From positions 868,001 through 932,000 of the forward strand of contig BRKX01000014.1 of the NCBI GenBank assembly GCA_026008535.1: DNA of 64,000 bases, written 5' to 3'. This document shows, piece by piece, positions 33,033 to 43,569 of the stretch; the first letter of the stretch is position 1, and each line of letters opens with the position of its first letter. Below the pieces are notes generated by a model. It searched no databases. It was given only the letters and a program-made list of their open reading frames with translations, and was not told the origin of the DNA. The stretch comes from Perilla frutescens (taxonomy: Eukaryota; Streptophyta; Magnoliopsida; Lamiales; Lamiaceae). Made by a program: the position numbers and the translations under genes.

Positions 33033-33369
33033 GCTTCACTATATTAAATATTAAATAATAAAGTGATGTTAAATTACTGGATTCGTTACACAAATTTGAA
33101 CTAGAGGATCTGAGGTTCGTTTCTTTGAAATTTATGCAGGGAGAAGTCGGGGCGGGCAGACTCGACGGGAGCAGCTAGGGACGGAAGGGTACCAGGAAAT
33201 GGGAAGCCGCGGCGGGCAGACGAGGAAGGAGCAACTGGGAAGAGAAGGGTATCAGGAGATGGGGCGGAAGGGCGGCCTCACCACCATCGAAAAGTCCGGC
33301 GCCGACCGCGCCGCTGAGGAAGGAGTCGCCATTGATGAGTCCAAGTTTAGAGCTTATTCATCCACATAA
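32192..33369 (+). CDS. Em-like: Em-like late embryogenesis abundant protein (LEA_5 family)
   Basis: Two exons (32192-32306 and 33140-33369; GT-AG, in phase) encode 114 aa. The start MASQQKREELDARARQGETV and the middle GGTGGKSLEAQEHLAEGRS are the Em signature. Two consecutive copies of the 20-residue Em motif (beginning GGQTRREQLG and GGQTRKEQLG) follow, then GRKGGLTTIEKSG near the end. The protein is hydrophilic, Gly/Glu/Arg-rich and has no signal peptide. Em proteins are unstructured and protect cells during seed drying. The single intron (833 bp) sits just before the repeats and contains a MITE and a TTA microsatellite. Regulation by ABA and seed factors is suggested by the ABRE and RY motifs upstream. 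Confidence 0.95.
32395..32730. mobile_element. MITE, family A, inside the LEA gene intron
   Basis: Carries the family A core (TTTAGTTTAATTTTACGATT, then TTATAATTACTTTTTAACAT) and ends near AATGAAACACGGAGCGAGG. It contains an internal tandem duplication of about 84 bp (32528-32690, around AATAAATAATTCAT and AGATTATTTTAAAATTAA). The left end is degraded. Confidence 0.6.
33001..33032. repeat. (TTA)n microsatellite in the LEA intron
   Basis: About ten uninterrupted TTA units, 110 bp upstream of the exon 2 acceptor. Confidence 0.9.
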
Positions 33370-33639
33370 AAAAATAAAAATATATGTATATTTTAATGCT
33401 GTTACAAAAATGATATATGTTATTAATTTATGTCACCGTATGTATATTTAAATTTGATTTCATAGTATATATATAGCTTGCGTCTACGTCTCTAGACTTT
33501 TTCATGCTGAGATGAAGCTGGTATATTTTCTACTATGTATATATTTGCATAATATATGCGTCTAGTGGTTTGTAATATATTGTAAATACGATTATGAATA
33601 AAGGTTTTTTTTTGTTTTTTTTTCCCTCTTTTTTACACT

Positions 33640-33990
33640 TCAGATCCTCTAGTTCCAACTTGTGTGTGTCAACTGTATGTCAAACGTTAAAATTATTACA
33701 TTTTTTTTTAATTTCTTTTGATTTAGTATAATTTTACATTATTATTTAGAGTTTATGCCATCCAATTAGGGTTTATTATTATTTTTTTAATATTTAATTT
33801 TATTTTTTAGTTAATATAATTATTTTTTGGATTTTTTTTTACTCACACACCTGACCTATGGTATTGAGGAGATTCGAACCGTGACTTTTAATCTCTAAAC
33901 AATCTCATTCCATCACTAGGTCATCCCCGTCGAGACTAATTAATTTTTGGGGTTGATTATGTAGGATTGGAAAAAGTGAAAAATTGGAAT
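33640..33990. mobile_element. MITE, family B, interrupted by a SINE
   Basis: The left end TCCTCTAGTTCCAACTTGTG, then TGTGTCAACTGTATGTCAAA, and the internal core match the element at 30080-30480. The core is cut at about 33830 and resumes at about 33938 with TTTTTGGGGTTGATTATGTA. The right end has been replaced by other sequence. Confidence 0.6.
33831..33936 (-). mobile_element. tRNA-derived SINE nested in a family B MITE
   Basis: The reverse strand reads GGGGATGACCTAGTGATGGA (A-box region), CGGTTCGAATCTCC (B-box) and ATACCATAGGTCAGGTGTGT, then AGT and an A tail. Flanks AATTATTTTTTGG (33818-33830) and AATTAATTTTTGG (33938-33950) are a 13-bp target-site duplication with one mismatch. Confidence 0.8.
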
Positions 33991-34654
33991 TGAAAATGAG
34001 CAAAATAAACATGTGGTGCTTTGAATAGTAAAAGTGTGAAATTTTCATTTGGAAAAGAAAACAAACAAGGCCTTAGTTTTTTTTTCCGACTTCAATTTCT
34101 AATTTTCAATATTTTCAGTTAAATTTCGGAGGTGTATTGTTTTTGAAAAAATGTAATAAGTTTGTTATGATTAATTATTTAATGTTTATAGTTATAGGTT
34201 TAATTTGGGGAAAAAATATGTTTATTTGATTTTTTTTTAATTTAAATTTGTGATTAAAATGAAAAGATAAATATTTATATGACTATGATTGATTGGTGAC
34301 TTAAAAGATGAGCCCTACCGTAATGATAAATATATAATTGAATTGATGATATTGATTAGAAAAAGTGTAAATTAAAATTAAAAATGAATAAAATTAATAT
34401 ATTTTCAATGTTCTGAACAGTAAAAAATTGAAAATTTTCATTTAAAAATGAAAAAAAATAAGCCGTTAGTTTGGAGAAGAGGTGATTTTCTAAATAATCT
34501 ACTTCAAAGAAAAAGTTTAATATATCGTGTTCTTAGACATCGTGATGCAATCATATCACATCTCAACTGGGGGTGTATATTTCTGGGTTTTTAATGTCTC
34601 CATCACTATATAAATTTGTCTCCTCAACCTTTTTTTTTTAACTTTAGTCCTTGT

Positions 34655-34750
34655 GGGGATGATCTAGTGGTGGAATGAGATAGTTTGGAGACCAAAGATC
34701 ACAAGTTCGAATCTCCTTAATACTACATGTCGAGGGTGTGTGTAAAAAAA
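34655..34750 (+). mobile_element. tRNA-derived SINE
   Basis: Reads TGTGGGGATGATCTAGTGGT (A-box region), AAGTTCGAATCTCC (B-box), TCGAGGGTGTGTGTAAAAAA. Flanking TTTTTTTAACTTTAG and TTTTTTTAGCTTTGT may be an imperfect target-site duplication. Confidence 0.75.
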
Positions 34751-35140
34751 AACCCATTTTTTTAGCTTTGTATTTTGTATAATTTATGTATTTATGCACA
34801 TATTTAGTTTTATTTTAAATTTGAAGGAACCTACGTGTTAAGTATAATTAGGTTTATATTTACACATTAATTAAATACTACTATGATTTTATTTATTGGT
34901 GGCGTTGTTAATTTTGTTATTTCATATTATAATTAATTTATCGGTTACAATACAAAATGAAAGACCAAATTAAACTAGAATAAAGAATCCCGTCCGCCTA
35001 AAATGATATCACATCTTCAAAAAAAAAATCCCCTATGAGCGGTATTCTTGTCTAATCATCAAAAATATAACTCATCTTAATATAAAAAGTAGCTATATTA
35101 TCCACCAAACCTCATCCTCAATTCAAAACTTGCATATATA

Positions 35141-36062
35141 TGAACTGATTTTCTCCATTTATTGTAAATTATTTCATTGTGACATAATATCGCTCCTCCA
35201 ATAAAATCCCAACAATCAACAAAAGTGATCCAAACACTATAAAATTAAATGAGTCCAAATAAACCCTGATTTCTTCACCACACATGATACAACTTTGGAA
35301 TATATATACATACATAAATATATATATATATGAACTGATTTCCTCCATTTATTGTATATTATTTCGTTGTGACATAATATCGCTCCTCCAATAAAATCCC
35401 AACAATCAACAAAAGTGATCCAAACACTATGAAATTAAATGACTCCAAATAAGCCCTAATTTCTTCACCTCACAAGATACAACTTTGGAATATATGTACA
35501 TATATATATATATATATATATATGAACTGATTTCCTCCATTTATTGTATATTATTTCATTGTGACATAATATCGCTCCTCCAATAAAATCCCAACAATCA
35601 ACAAGTGATCCGAACACTATAAAATGACTCCAAATAAACCCTAATTTCTTCACCACACATGATACAACTTTGGAATATATACATACATATATCTATATAT
35701 ATATGAACTGATTTCCTCCATTTATTGTATATTATTTCATTGTGACATAATATCTCTCCTCCAATAAAGTCCCAACAATCAACAAAAGTGATCCAAACAC
35801 TATAAAATGACTCCAAATAAACCCTAATTTCTTCACCACACATGATACAACTTTGGAATATATACATACATATATCTATATATATATGAACTGATTTCCT
35901 CCATTTATTGTATATTATTTCATTGTGACATAATATCTCTCCTCCAATAAAGTCCCAACAATCAACAAAAGTGATCCAAACACTATAAAATGACTCCAAA
36001 TAAACCCTAATTTCTTCACCACACAAGATACAACCTTGGAATATATACATACATAAATATAT
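35141..36062. repeat. Five tandem repeats of about 185 bp abutting the SPH start codon
   Basis: Units start at TGAACTGATTTYCTCCATTT near 35141, 35331, 35523, 35704 and 35887, so the spacing is 190, 192, 181 and 183 bp. The last unit runs to 36062 and the ATG of the S-protein homologue follows directly. Each unit holds TGTGACATAATATCKCTCCT, AATCCCAACAATCAAC, AAACCCTAATTTCTTCACCA, GATACAACTTTGGAATATAT and a variable TA-rich tail. Units 4 and 5 are nearly identical, which suggests recent amplification. Antisense open frames across the repeats are a by-product of the repetition. Confidence 0.9.
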
Positions 36063-36473
36063 ATGATGAAACTCATCATCTTCCTATTTTTCATTTTCAT
36101 ATTTGGAGGCATTTCCCAAACTCGAAGCTCATCATCATGCTATTTCTCAGCAGAATTCGAGGTTCACGTCATAAACCAGATTCCCGATCATCTGTTAAAA
36201 CTGCATTGTGCCTCCAAAGATGACGATCTTGGTTTTCATTTCCTCCCAGTAAATGGCGATTTTCATTGGCATTTTTGTCAAGATGCATTTGCTAGAACAC
36301 TATTTTTCTGCCATTTGTGGTTGATTGATAACAGACAAAAGGCATTTGATGTGTTTAATAAAACTATGGTATCTGCTTGCAAAGGTTCTGTCTGTAATTG
36401 GATAGCAAAACCCGACGGTATTTATTACACTGCACAATTTATCCCGCCGACCAAATATTATAGTTGGGATTAA
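36063..36473 (+). CDS. S-protein homologue (plant self-incompatibility S1 family)
   Basis: A single-exon frame of 136 aa with a hydrophobic signal peptide (MMKLIIFLFFIFIFGGISQT). The mature part has the S1/SPH pattern: VHVINQIPDHLLKLHCASKD, DDLGFHFL, FHWHFCQDAF, TLFFCHLWL, then FDVFN, CKGSVCNWIAKPDGIYY. SPH proteins are small secreted cysteine-containing beta-sandwich proteins. In poppy the founding member is the stigma S determinant; most others have unknown roles. The cysteines near 59, 82, 93, 115 and 120 fit the family. The upstream region is made of tandem repeats, so the promoter structure is unusual. The first of two Met codons was chosen because it follows the repeats directly. Confidence 0.9.
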   Translation: MMKLIIFLFFIFIFGGISQTRSSSSCYFSAEFEVHVINQIPDHLLKLHCASKDDDLGFHFLPVNGDFHWHFCQDAFARTLFFCHLWLIDNRQKAFDVFNKTMVSACKGSVCNWIAKPDGIYYTAQFIPPTKYYSWD

Positions 36474-36592
36474 TTCATAGGAATTAATCATCTACTTTCA
36501 TTTTGGATCTTAATTACTATGTTAAGATAAGCTTCAATTTAATGTATGGTTTGTTTTTGTTTTTTTAAATTATTGTTATTGTTGTCTATATA

Positions 36593-37238
36593 CTCCATCC
36601 GTTCCGTTTTGATCGTTGTTTTGTTTGTTTTTTTTATCTAGAATTAATAATTAAATTTTTGGACTAATATACCCGAGTAGAGATTTTTTAGTCCCAACTT
36701 TGTGTGCCAACATTAAAATTATATATTATTAATAATGGTTTTTGTAAAAATAAAATTTATTATATTATAACTAATCATAATTAATATTTATTGCTAAAAT
36801 TGAAATTTTAAAAAATTATATACCTTAATTTAGGAATAATCAACCCCAAAAATCAATTATATTAACTAAAAAATGAAAATTAAATATTAAAAAATAATTA
36901 TAAACCCTAAATAAGATTGTAAAATTATGTTAAACCTAAAGAAATTAAAATTGAAGAAAAAAAATAAAAAAGGTAATAATTTCGAGTTTTGGTACACGAT
37001 TGACACACACAAGTTGGGACTAGAGTATCGCAAGTGAATATACTCATCCCTTGTATATAATATAAAATTTTATTCACTTATATTTTCCTAAAAATAAGAC
37101 AACATTTTCTCTCTCCATATATTTTTAGGATTTGGGATATAGTTAAAATTGGAGGAGAGAGTGTGAAAATATATAAGAGAACAAACATTTTGACAAAAAA
37201 AAAATTAAAACAACAATCAAAACGGAACGGAGAGAGTG
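36593..37238. mobile_element. Stowaway-like MITE with a nested family B MITE
   Basis: The left end CTCCATCCGTTCCGTTTTGA, then TCGTTGTTTTG, is mirrored by the right end AACAACAATCAAAACGGAAC, then GGAGAGAGTG. TA dinucleotides flank both ends, as expected for Stowaway. At 36668-37030 lies a family B element (ends TTAGTCCCAACTTTGTGTGC and TTGGTACACGATTGACACAC, then AAGTTGGGACTAGAG) inserted in it. Confidence 0.75.
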
Positions 37239-37333
37239 TATCATGACACGATGATGAATTATTGTTTAATTATTATATTTTGTATATATGTCACGGGTTA
37301 CATTATATTAGCTCATAATTATATTAAATGATA

Positions 37334-37570
37334 CTTCCTCTGTTTCTGAATAAATGTCATTTAGCACTTTAATTTTGTTTCAAAAAGAGTATCATTTTAC
37401 ATATTCAAGACAGAAAATTCACATTTTTCACATATTTGCCCCCATTCAATGCATGCAAATATCTATATTTAACTCATTTAATGTATTCACATAAGGATTT
37501 ATTATATAATTTAATTAATTTATTCATTTATGTACATTTATCTAAAATGACATTTATATAGAAACAAATG
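37334..37570. mobile_element. Stowaway-like MITE
   Basis: The left end TACTTCCTCTGTTTCTGAAT, then AAATGTCATTTAG, is mirrored by CTAAAATGACATTTATATAG, then AAACAAATG at the right. It is non-coding, about 237 bp. Confidence 0.65.
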
Positions 37571-38128
37571 TTGTATATGATATGATGTTTGCTTCATGGG
37601 ATCTCACATGCAAGATTAATCGTATGCAATCGCTTTCTTATAATTTTTTCGCTATTGCATGATCATGATGCAATAGGATATTATCATTTAATTTTTTTTC
37701 AAAGTAAAATATATAATATTCTATATATGACTGCTTACGTGAATTTTGATACTGTTATTATTACTTAATTCAGGAGATCATAATAATTTGAATTTCTACA
37801 CCAAAGGGTATTTCGGATAATATTTTGGAAAAGGGGAATATGTGCTTTTTTTTTAAAAAAAAAAATACATGAGGGTTTATCACAATTTCAATAATAAAAG
37901 AGAGTTTCGTATAAAATTTCGATAACACGAGTGTTGAGTATTTTTATTTTTAAAAAATGTATCTTTTGTATTTTTCCATGAGTGTTGCTTATTTTACATA
38001 ATAATATAATTGAGATGAAATGCTGTTGTGAAATCTTTGCAGCCCAATTAGTATCTTAGGAGTACAAAATGCGGCCCATTAAGCGGTTCTGTAGAGAGGT
38101 GAGCCAATATTTTATTAAATTGCAGAAT

Positions 38129-38131
<3 letters not shown>

Positions 38132-38185
<54 letters not shown>

Positions 38186-38188
38186 TAT
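38132..38188. repeat. (CT)n microsatellite followed by TA run
   Basis: More than 20 CT units, then CCCTC and a short TA run. Simple repeat. Confidence 0.95.
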
Positions 38189-38928
38189 ATATATATATTA
38201 TTTACATGTTAATTGAAATTGAAAGATGAAGGCAACCGTTTACCACGTACAAATAAAGAAGATTAAAAATGTAGTACATTTTTTAAACCTGTAGTTATTA
38301 ATTTCAATTTTAGTTATGTGTGGTTAATCTAAGGTGATTTTTTTAGTCATAATTTTAAGGTGAATTGAAAACAAATATATTGAGATTAGGCAAAAAAAAG
38401 TTAGGAAATTCCTGTGATTGAATTATATTAGACATATACATACCTCTATTTAATGTTTTCTGAAAAAGTTATTTTGGATAAATAAATTATAAGTGTACTC
38501 TGTAAATTTTAATATGTACTTTGTTTCTTTACTATGTTAAAATAAGCTTCAATTTTGATATTTCTTTCATGCGATGTTTTCATTATTTTTCAATCACTAG
38601 CCTTTTCCTCTTCTAAAATATTTGGTTTATATTAGATGATGCCTAGTAAATCAATTATTGATTGTTATACAGTAAAATGCTCACATGAATTATAATAGTA
38701 TTTTGTATTTAATTTGAATGCTCCCCAAATTATTATTACCTAATTCAATTTTATTAACTTACGTAATATATTCCTTTTTCTATTCAGATTCATTCGGGAG
38801 TACATCAAGCACTTCAGAAAAACATATTTCAATATTTTCGATATGTGGTCTTATTTTAATTAGGTGTTGTTAATTGACTTATTATTCTACTTCAGCATCC
38901 ATAGCTTGCTTCCGAATTATTTGAATAT

Positions 38929-38931
<3 letters not shown>

Positions 38932-38978
<47 letters not shown>
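38932..38978. repeat. (GA)n microsatellite
   Basis: About 23 uninterrupted GA units. Confidence 0.95.
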
Positions 38979-38983
<5 letters not shown>

Positions 38984-39156
38984 ATTGTAAAAATCTTATA
39001 ATTCACACTTCATGCAACTAAGAGTAATTCCTGTTGCATGGAATTGGATCCTAATTCCACCAAACGAAATTCTCTTTAATCAAATAATTAGATTCCTAAA
39101 AAACTACAAATTCTAAACGAGTAATGTTTGCCCACAAAAGGATGCACACTTACGGA

Positions 39157-39517
39157 TGAAATTTCATATTGCACTTTTTCGTGTTTCACTATTAAATTTA
39201 TGATTTAATAATATTTTTTATAAAATAAAAATTAAGTGTAACATAAATAATCATAGTCAACATTTATCAATAAAAAAATGAATTAAAAAATTATAAAACA
39301 TGATTTGAAAAAAACCAACCATAATAATGAATTATTAATTGAAAACTGAAAATTAAATATTAAAAAATAATTACAAACCCAATTTGGGTCCATTTGGGTG
39401 GGATTAACCTTAAAAAACAATCACAAAATTAAATCATATCACAAAAAAAAAAAAAAAAAAAAAAAAAACTCGTAATTTAAAAGTGTAACACATAGAGTGT
39501 AATAGGAAATTTCGTGT
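39157..39517. mobile_element. MITE, family A, inverted orientation
   Basis: The left end TGAAATTTCATATTGCACTT pairs with the right end GTGTAATAGGAAATTTC. The core is the reverse complement of the family A core, with an A-run at about 39446-39469. Confidence 0.7.
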
Positions 39518-39616
39518 GGCACAATTTCGCAAATGGCTCGTCCTGAGACTTTATATGATCGCCACACCATTATCTAAGCTCTTCCTCGATTAGACTTAAT
39601 ACATAGGAGTAATTAT

Positions 39617-39722
39617 GTCCCGTTGGGGATGACATAGTGGTAGAGTGAGGTTGCTTGAAGACCAAAGATCACGGGTTCGAATCTCCTTAATACCACAGAT
39701 CGGGTGTGTAAGTAAAAAAAAA
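39617..39722 (+). mobile_element. tRNA-derived SINE with perfect 16-bp target-site duplication
   Basis: Reads TCCCGTTGGGGATGACATAG, then TGGTAGAGTG (A-box region), ACGGGTTCGAATCTCC (B-box), ACCACAGATCGGGTGTGTAA and an A-tail. The 16-bp direct repeat ACATAGGAGTAATTAT lies at 39601-39616 and 39723-39738. The perfect duplication and low divergence make this the youngest SINE here. Confidence 0.9.
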
Positions 39723-41255
39723 ACATAGGAGTAATTATTATTATAACAAAGCCTAAAAATGCTAACATTATTCAATTTGCAAGAATCTAACATCCAAGTT
39801 TAACACATGCCACATTTCTCTTGTTTGGCTAAGAATCGTGTAATCTTCGTCATTATGTTCCTTGCCTTTCGGGGAATCTTAAAAATTCTTGTAATCTTAT
39901 CTTAATTTGATTTTGGGAAAAGAATTAGAATATTCAATGCAATTTAGCGATTATACCATCTTATGGTAGATAAATGTGCTCTTTTTTCTTTTCTTTTTCA
40001 TTCATTTATTTTGTAAATATGAATTTTTGGAATAAACGTCTCTTTTTGTTCTTTTTTTTCTCTCTCTCGAAAACTTCATCTTTTTATAGATATAATATAT
40101 TGTTCATGTAAAATATCATAAAAAGATTCAACTCAGTTATTTCCGATTTTTCCATATTTTTTTTGTTGATAATGATACTAGATGATTTTTACTTAAAAAA
40201 AAAAGTTCATTTTCTTAAAATTTATATTTATACTTACTGTTACTGTATACTAAAATAAAGTAGTGCACATTTTTTGAGAAGAATCATTACCGCTCAAAAA
40301 TGTCAAATTATAAATAATAAAATAAAAAAATATTTACACTTTTCAAATTGATTAAAATATTAATTTTAGCAAAACATAAAATATTATTTTTACACAATAT
40401 TAAAAAGTTTAAATTGGTCACACATGATATCATTCCACAATTTCTTAGATCATATTTCACAGACTAATTCATATTTCTCAAAAAATAAGGTCTATTTACA
40501 TATCGTCATGCAACACGTGAATGTTAAACTAGTGTAGGTAATATGGAGCTTGCTTAGTAGCGTACTTAATTATGTAGAGCAATAAATTGCTAGTTATTGT
40601 ATTACATATCAAGTATTCAAAAATGTATATAAATAAACAAATTAAAACGACTTGGTTGATTTACAAAATTAGAACATTAATAATCTACACAATGTGTGAT
40701 TAAGGTCCTTTTTTTTATAATATTGTCGATCAACTCAAACAATAAAAGTAATATATATTACTATTTTATTGTCTTTCTACAAAATATCAATGAAAGAAAC
40801 CATGAAATCGAAATTCACGTGAAACGATAGTGAAGGCACATTTGTCACGACCTACTTTAGAGATAACTTAATTTAATTAATAAATTAAACAATGCACAAA
40901 GCCTAAACTAATAAATATATATTTTTAATGCCTAATCCATCACACCCATATAAACGAAATTTTTAAATGTTAAATAATTGATGTGAAAATAAGTGGATAA
41001 ATTGGGACCAGATTTTGTTGTCTTTTTTGGCTTTTCAGCAAAGTCCATCCTTTCTGAGAAAAACATTATTAAATAACAGATTATAGATGATTAAAAAAAT
41101 GACTATTTATATTTTTCAATCATAATCAAATTATTAAGTGCGAAACACCTCAGATTATAAAGATAATTGAATTTTATACTGAGTGAAATAGATAGAGAGA
41201 ATTCTTACAAATCCTATAACAAAATATCCAAATGTATTTTTGAGTCTCTTGCGAG

Positions 41256-41569
41256 TAGGGTTGCAAATGAGTTGAGTTGATGCCAAATATACACTTGTTC
41301 AAATTTATTTGAAATAAAATTTATGTTTGAGTTTATTTTATTACCTATCGAGTCGAGCTTTTAATCTAGCCGAGCATGAGTCGAGTTCAAGTAATTTGAT
41401 ATTATTATACATATATGCTGTATTGTACTTGTCGAGGTTGAATTTGAGCAGCTACACAAAACTATGTTCAAATTTCTTTGATATACTTATCGAACGAGCT
41501 TTTAACGAACAAATACGAGTTTAGTATCGAGCTATTTGGTTTGATTTTTAACCCTACTTACAAGACCTA
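41256..41569. mobile_element. hAT-like MITE
   Basis: The left end GTAGGGTTGCAAATGAG is mirrored by TTTTTAACCCTAC at the right. The interior has TCGAGTCGAGCTTTTAA and ACGAGCTTTTAACGAAC motifs like the element at 7461-7887. Flanks CTTGCGAG and CTTACAAG may be the 8-bp target duplication with two changes. Confidence 0.65.
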
Positions 41570-41887
41570 TAATAGAATATTCAAATAATATATGTATAAA
41601 TAAACGTGAACACTTTTGAATACAAATTAATATTGTTAATAAATTGTAAAAGTACTACATATTTATTATACTTCAAATAAATATTGTTGTCACTCGAAAA
41701 GGAATAAGTGTAACACATTTATTTGAGCATATATGTGGCATTTATTCCTTTGTGGTTCCAAATTCCAATAGTTGAAATATGGGACATAAAAATGAAAAAT
41801 CCCACTTTCCCACTATTAGACAGAGATTGAAACTGAGCATCTCGATCGTGATTAGACTCCTTATCATCAACATGCAGAATTAATCTA

Positions 41888-41918
<31 letters not shown>

Positions 41919-42060
41919 TAAATATATGTATAAAAAAATTATGACATAATTAAATTTATATCGTAGCGTATAATTTTATCGTTAATGGCTATATTTCAAC
42001 ATATATTTTACCTCGTGAAAGATGAAGAATTAACAAATATTAACTATATATGGATAAGGG

Positions 42061-42430
42061 TTGAAATTTTATGTTACATTTTTATGTGTTTCCCTATAAA
42101 ATTTATGATTTTAGTAATATTTATTATAAATGAAAATTAATTATAACATAAATAATCATAGTCAACATTTATCAACAAAAAGAATGAATTTAAAAAGTTA
42201 AAAATTTTAATTTTGAATTAATCAACCATAATAATGCATTATTAATTGAAAATTGAAAATTAAATACTAAAAAATAATTATAAACCCTAATTGGGTGGGT
42301 GAACCCTAGAAAATAATCTTAAAATTAAATTAAATAACAAAAAAATATAATTAAAGAAAAATATATATAAAAAACACATATAATTTGAAAATGTAACACG
42401 GAGTGTAACACGTAATAGGAAATCTCAAGT
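42061..42430. mobile_element. MITE, family A, inverted orientation
   Basis: The left end TGAAATTTTATGTTACATTT pairs with the right end GGAGTGTAACACGTAATAGG, then AAATCTCA. It contains the inverted family A core (AATAATTATAAACCCTAATT, then GGGTGGGTGAACCC). Confidence 0.7.
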
Positions 42431-42480
42431 GTATGGATAACTTCATCTTTTCCACTAATTTTCATCTTTTGTATTTTAAC

Positions 42481-42510
<30 letters not shown>
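42481..42510. repeat. (AC)n microsatellite
   Basis: About 15 AC units. Confidence 0.95.
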
Positions 42511-42511
<1 letters not shown>

Positions 42512-43374
42512 CATGTGATCTGATTATAAGCATTAATATTTGGTGTGAGAATGTAGATAAACACTAGACATTGTGCGCGTATTTTGGTGTCTACGTTCTC
42601 ACACCAAGCACAATGCTCGTTATAATCGACACACATATATCTTTAAATAGGATGGTCCTGTGTGCATTAAGTGCATATCGGATGGTTAACGTGGGATCAC
42701 CGTTCGTGGACCTGGTCAATCCGTAAAAAAAATGTCAAAATCATTATTAATCATAACATTAAAAGGTATTACTCAAAAATCCAAAAGAATCACATGTATC
42801 ATTAAAAAGTATCAACCAGAAAAACAAAAAAAAAATGACAAAATCAGTATCAGTCATGCATAAGTATATCACTAAAAAAAAATAATAATATTTTTTTTTT
42901 GTTGATTGATCAGGCCAATATGTTAACCGTCTGATATGCAATTAGTGCAAAGGAGAATTGACGTATTTTAGTAGGTTGGAAATTCCAATTATGCATGCAC
43001 TTGTCTATCTATTTGACCCTTTAATTCATGTTATTTAAAATTGGAATATATTTGCAAATATATTAAATAGGAGTGTACCTGAACTAAAAAAAGTGTTGTG
43101 TAATATTGAGATATATATAACCCACGGAAAAATGAAAAGAATTTCATATAAATAGATACTTAATTAGTGTATGGTCTAAAATATCCAAAAACATGAATAA
43201 GATATACTGTGACAAGTGATGCATCACCAGCCATAACAGGTTAGGCCCTGTTGATGAAATTGCCCAGATATTATAGTAATTCACAGCTGTATCTTTTGTC
43301 TTCTATTGCTACTTCATGATATTTTTGGAATTAAATAAATATTCTGCACATTTTTGCCATTAAGATTTAAGATG

Positions 43375-43376
<2 letters not shown>

Positions 43377-43438
<62 letters not shown>
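43377..43438. repeat. (AAT)n microsatellite, about 20 units
   Basis: Uninterrupted AAT repeats directly followed by the target duplication of the next SINE. Confidence 0.95.
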
Positions 43439-43439
<1 letters not shown>

Positions 43440-43448
43440 AGTATAACA

Positions 43449-43569
43449 TACGTCCCGGTAGGGATACTCTGGTGGTGAAATGAGGTTATTTGGAGACCAA
43501 AGATTACGGGTTCGAATTTCCTCAATACCACAGATTAGGTGTGTGAGTAAAAAAAAAAAAAAAAAAAAA
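43449..43569 (+). mobile_element. tRNA-derived SINE with target-site duplication
   Basis: Reads CGTCCCGGTAGGGATACTCT, then GGTGGTGAAATG (A-box region), ACGGGTTCGAATTTCC (B-box), CCACAGATTAGGTGTGTGAG and a long A-tail. Direct repeats ACAGTATAACA lie at 43438-43448 and 43570-43580. Confidence 0.85.

Larger units (their letters stand above)
33370..35140. other. Intergenic DNA downstream of the LEA gene
   Basis: Includes the LEA 3' UTR (to about 33610), a family B MITE split by a SINE (33640-33990), a second SINE (34655-34750) and AT-rich DNA. The stretches 33965-34075 and 34355-34465 are diverged copies of one another (around AAAAAGTG, ATGAGCAAAATAA and GAAATTTTCATTT). No gene is visible. Confidence 0.6.

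Noticed and set aside
35598..36050. Antisense frames of up to 150 codons across the five tandem repeats
   Set aside because: A unit length close to a multiple of three lets one frame run through identical units. The product would be an internal repeat with no known domain, and other units contain stops.
35141..36062. CRISPR-like regular repeats
   Set aside because: The units are about 185 bp, contiguous and without unique spacers, and the DNA is eukaryotic.
39660..39700. Possible tRNA gene, from the GGGTTCGAATCTCC B-box
   Set aside because: No cloverleaf can be drawn, and the same box recurs with an A tail and target duplications, so it is the head of a SINE.
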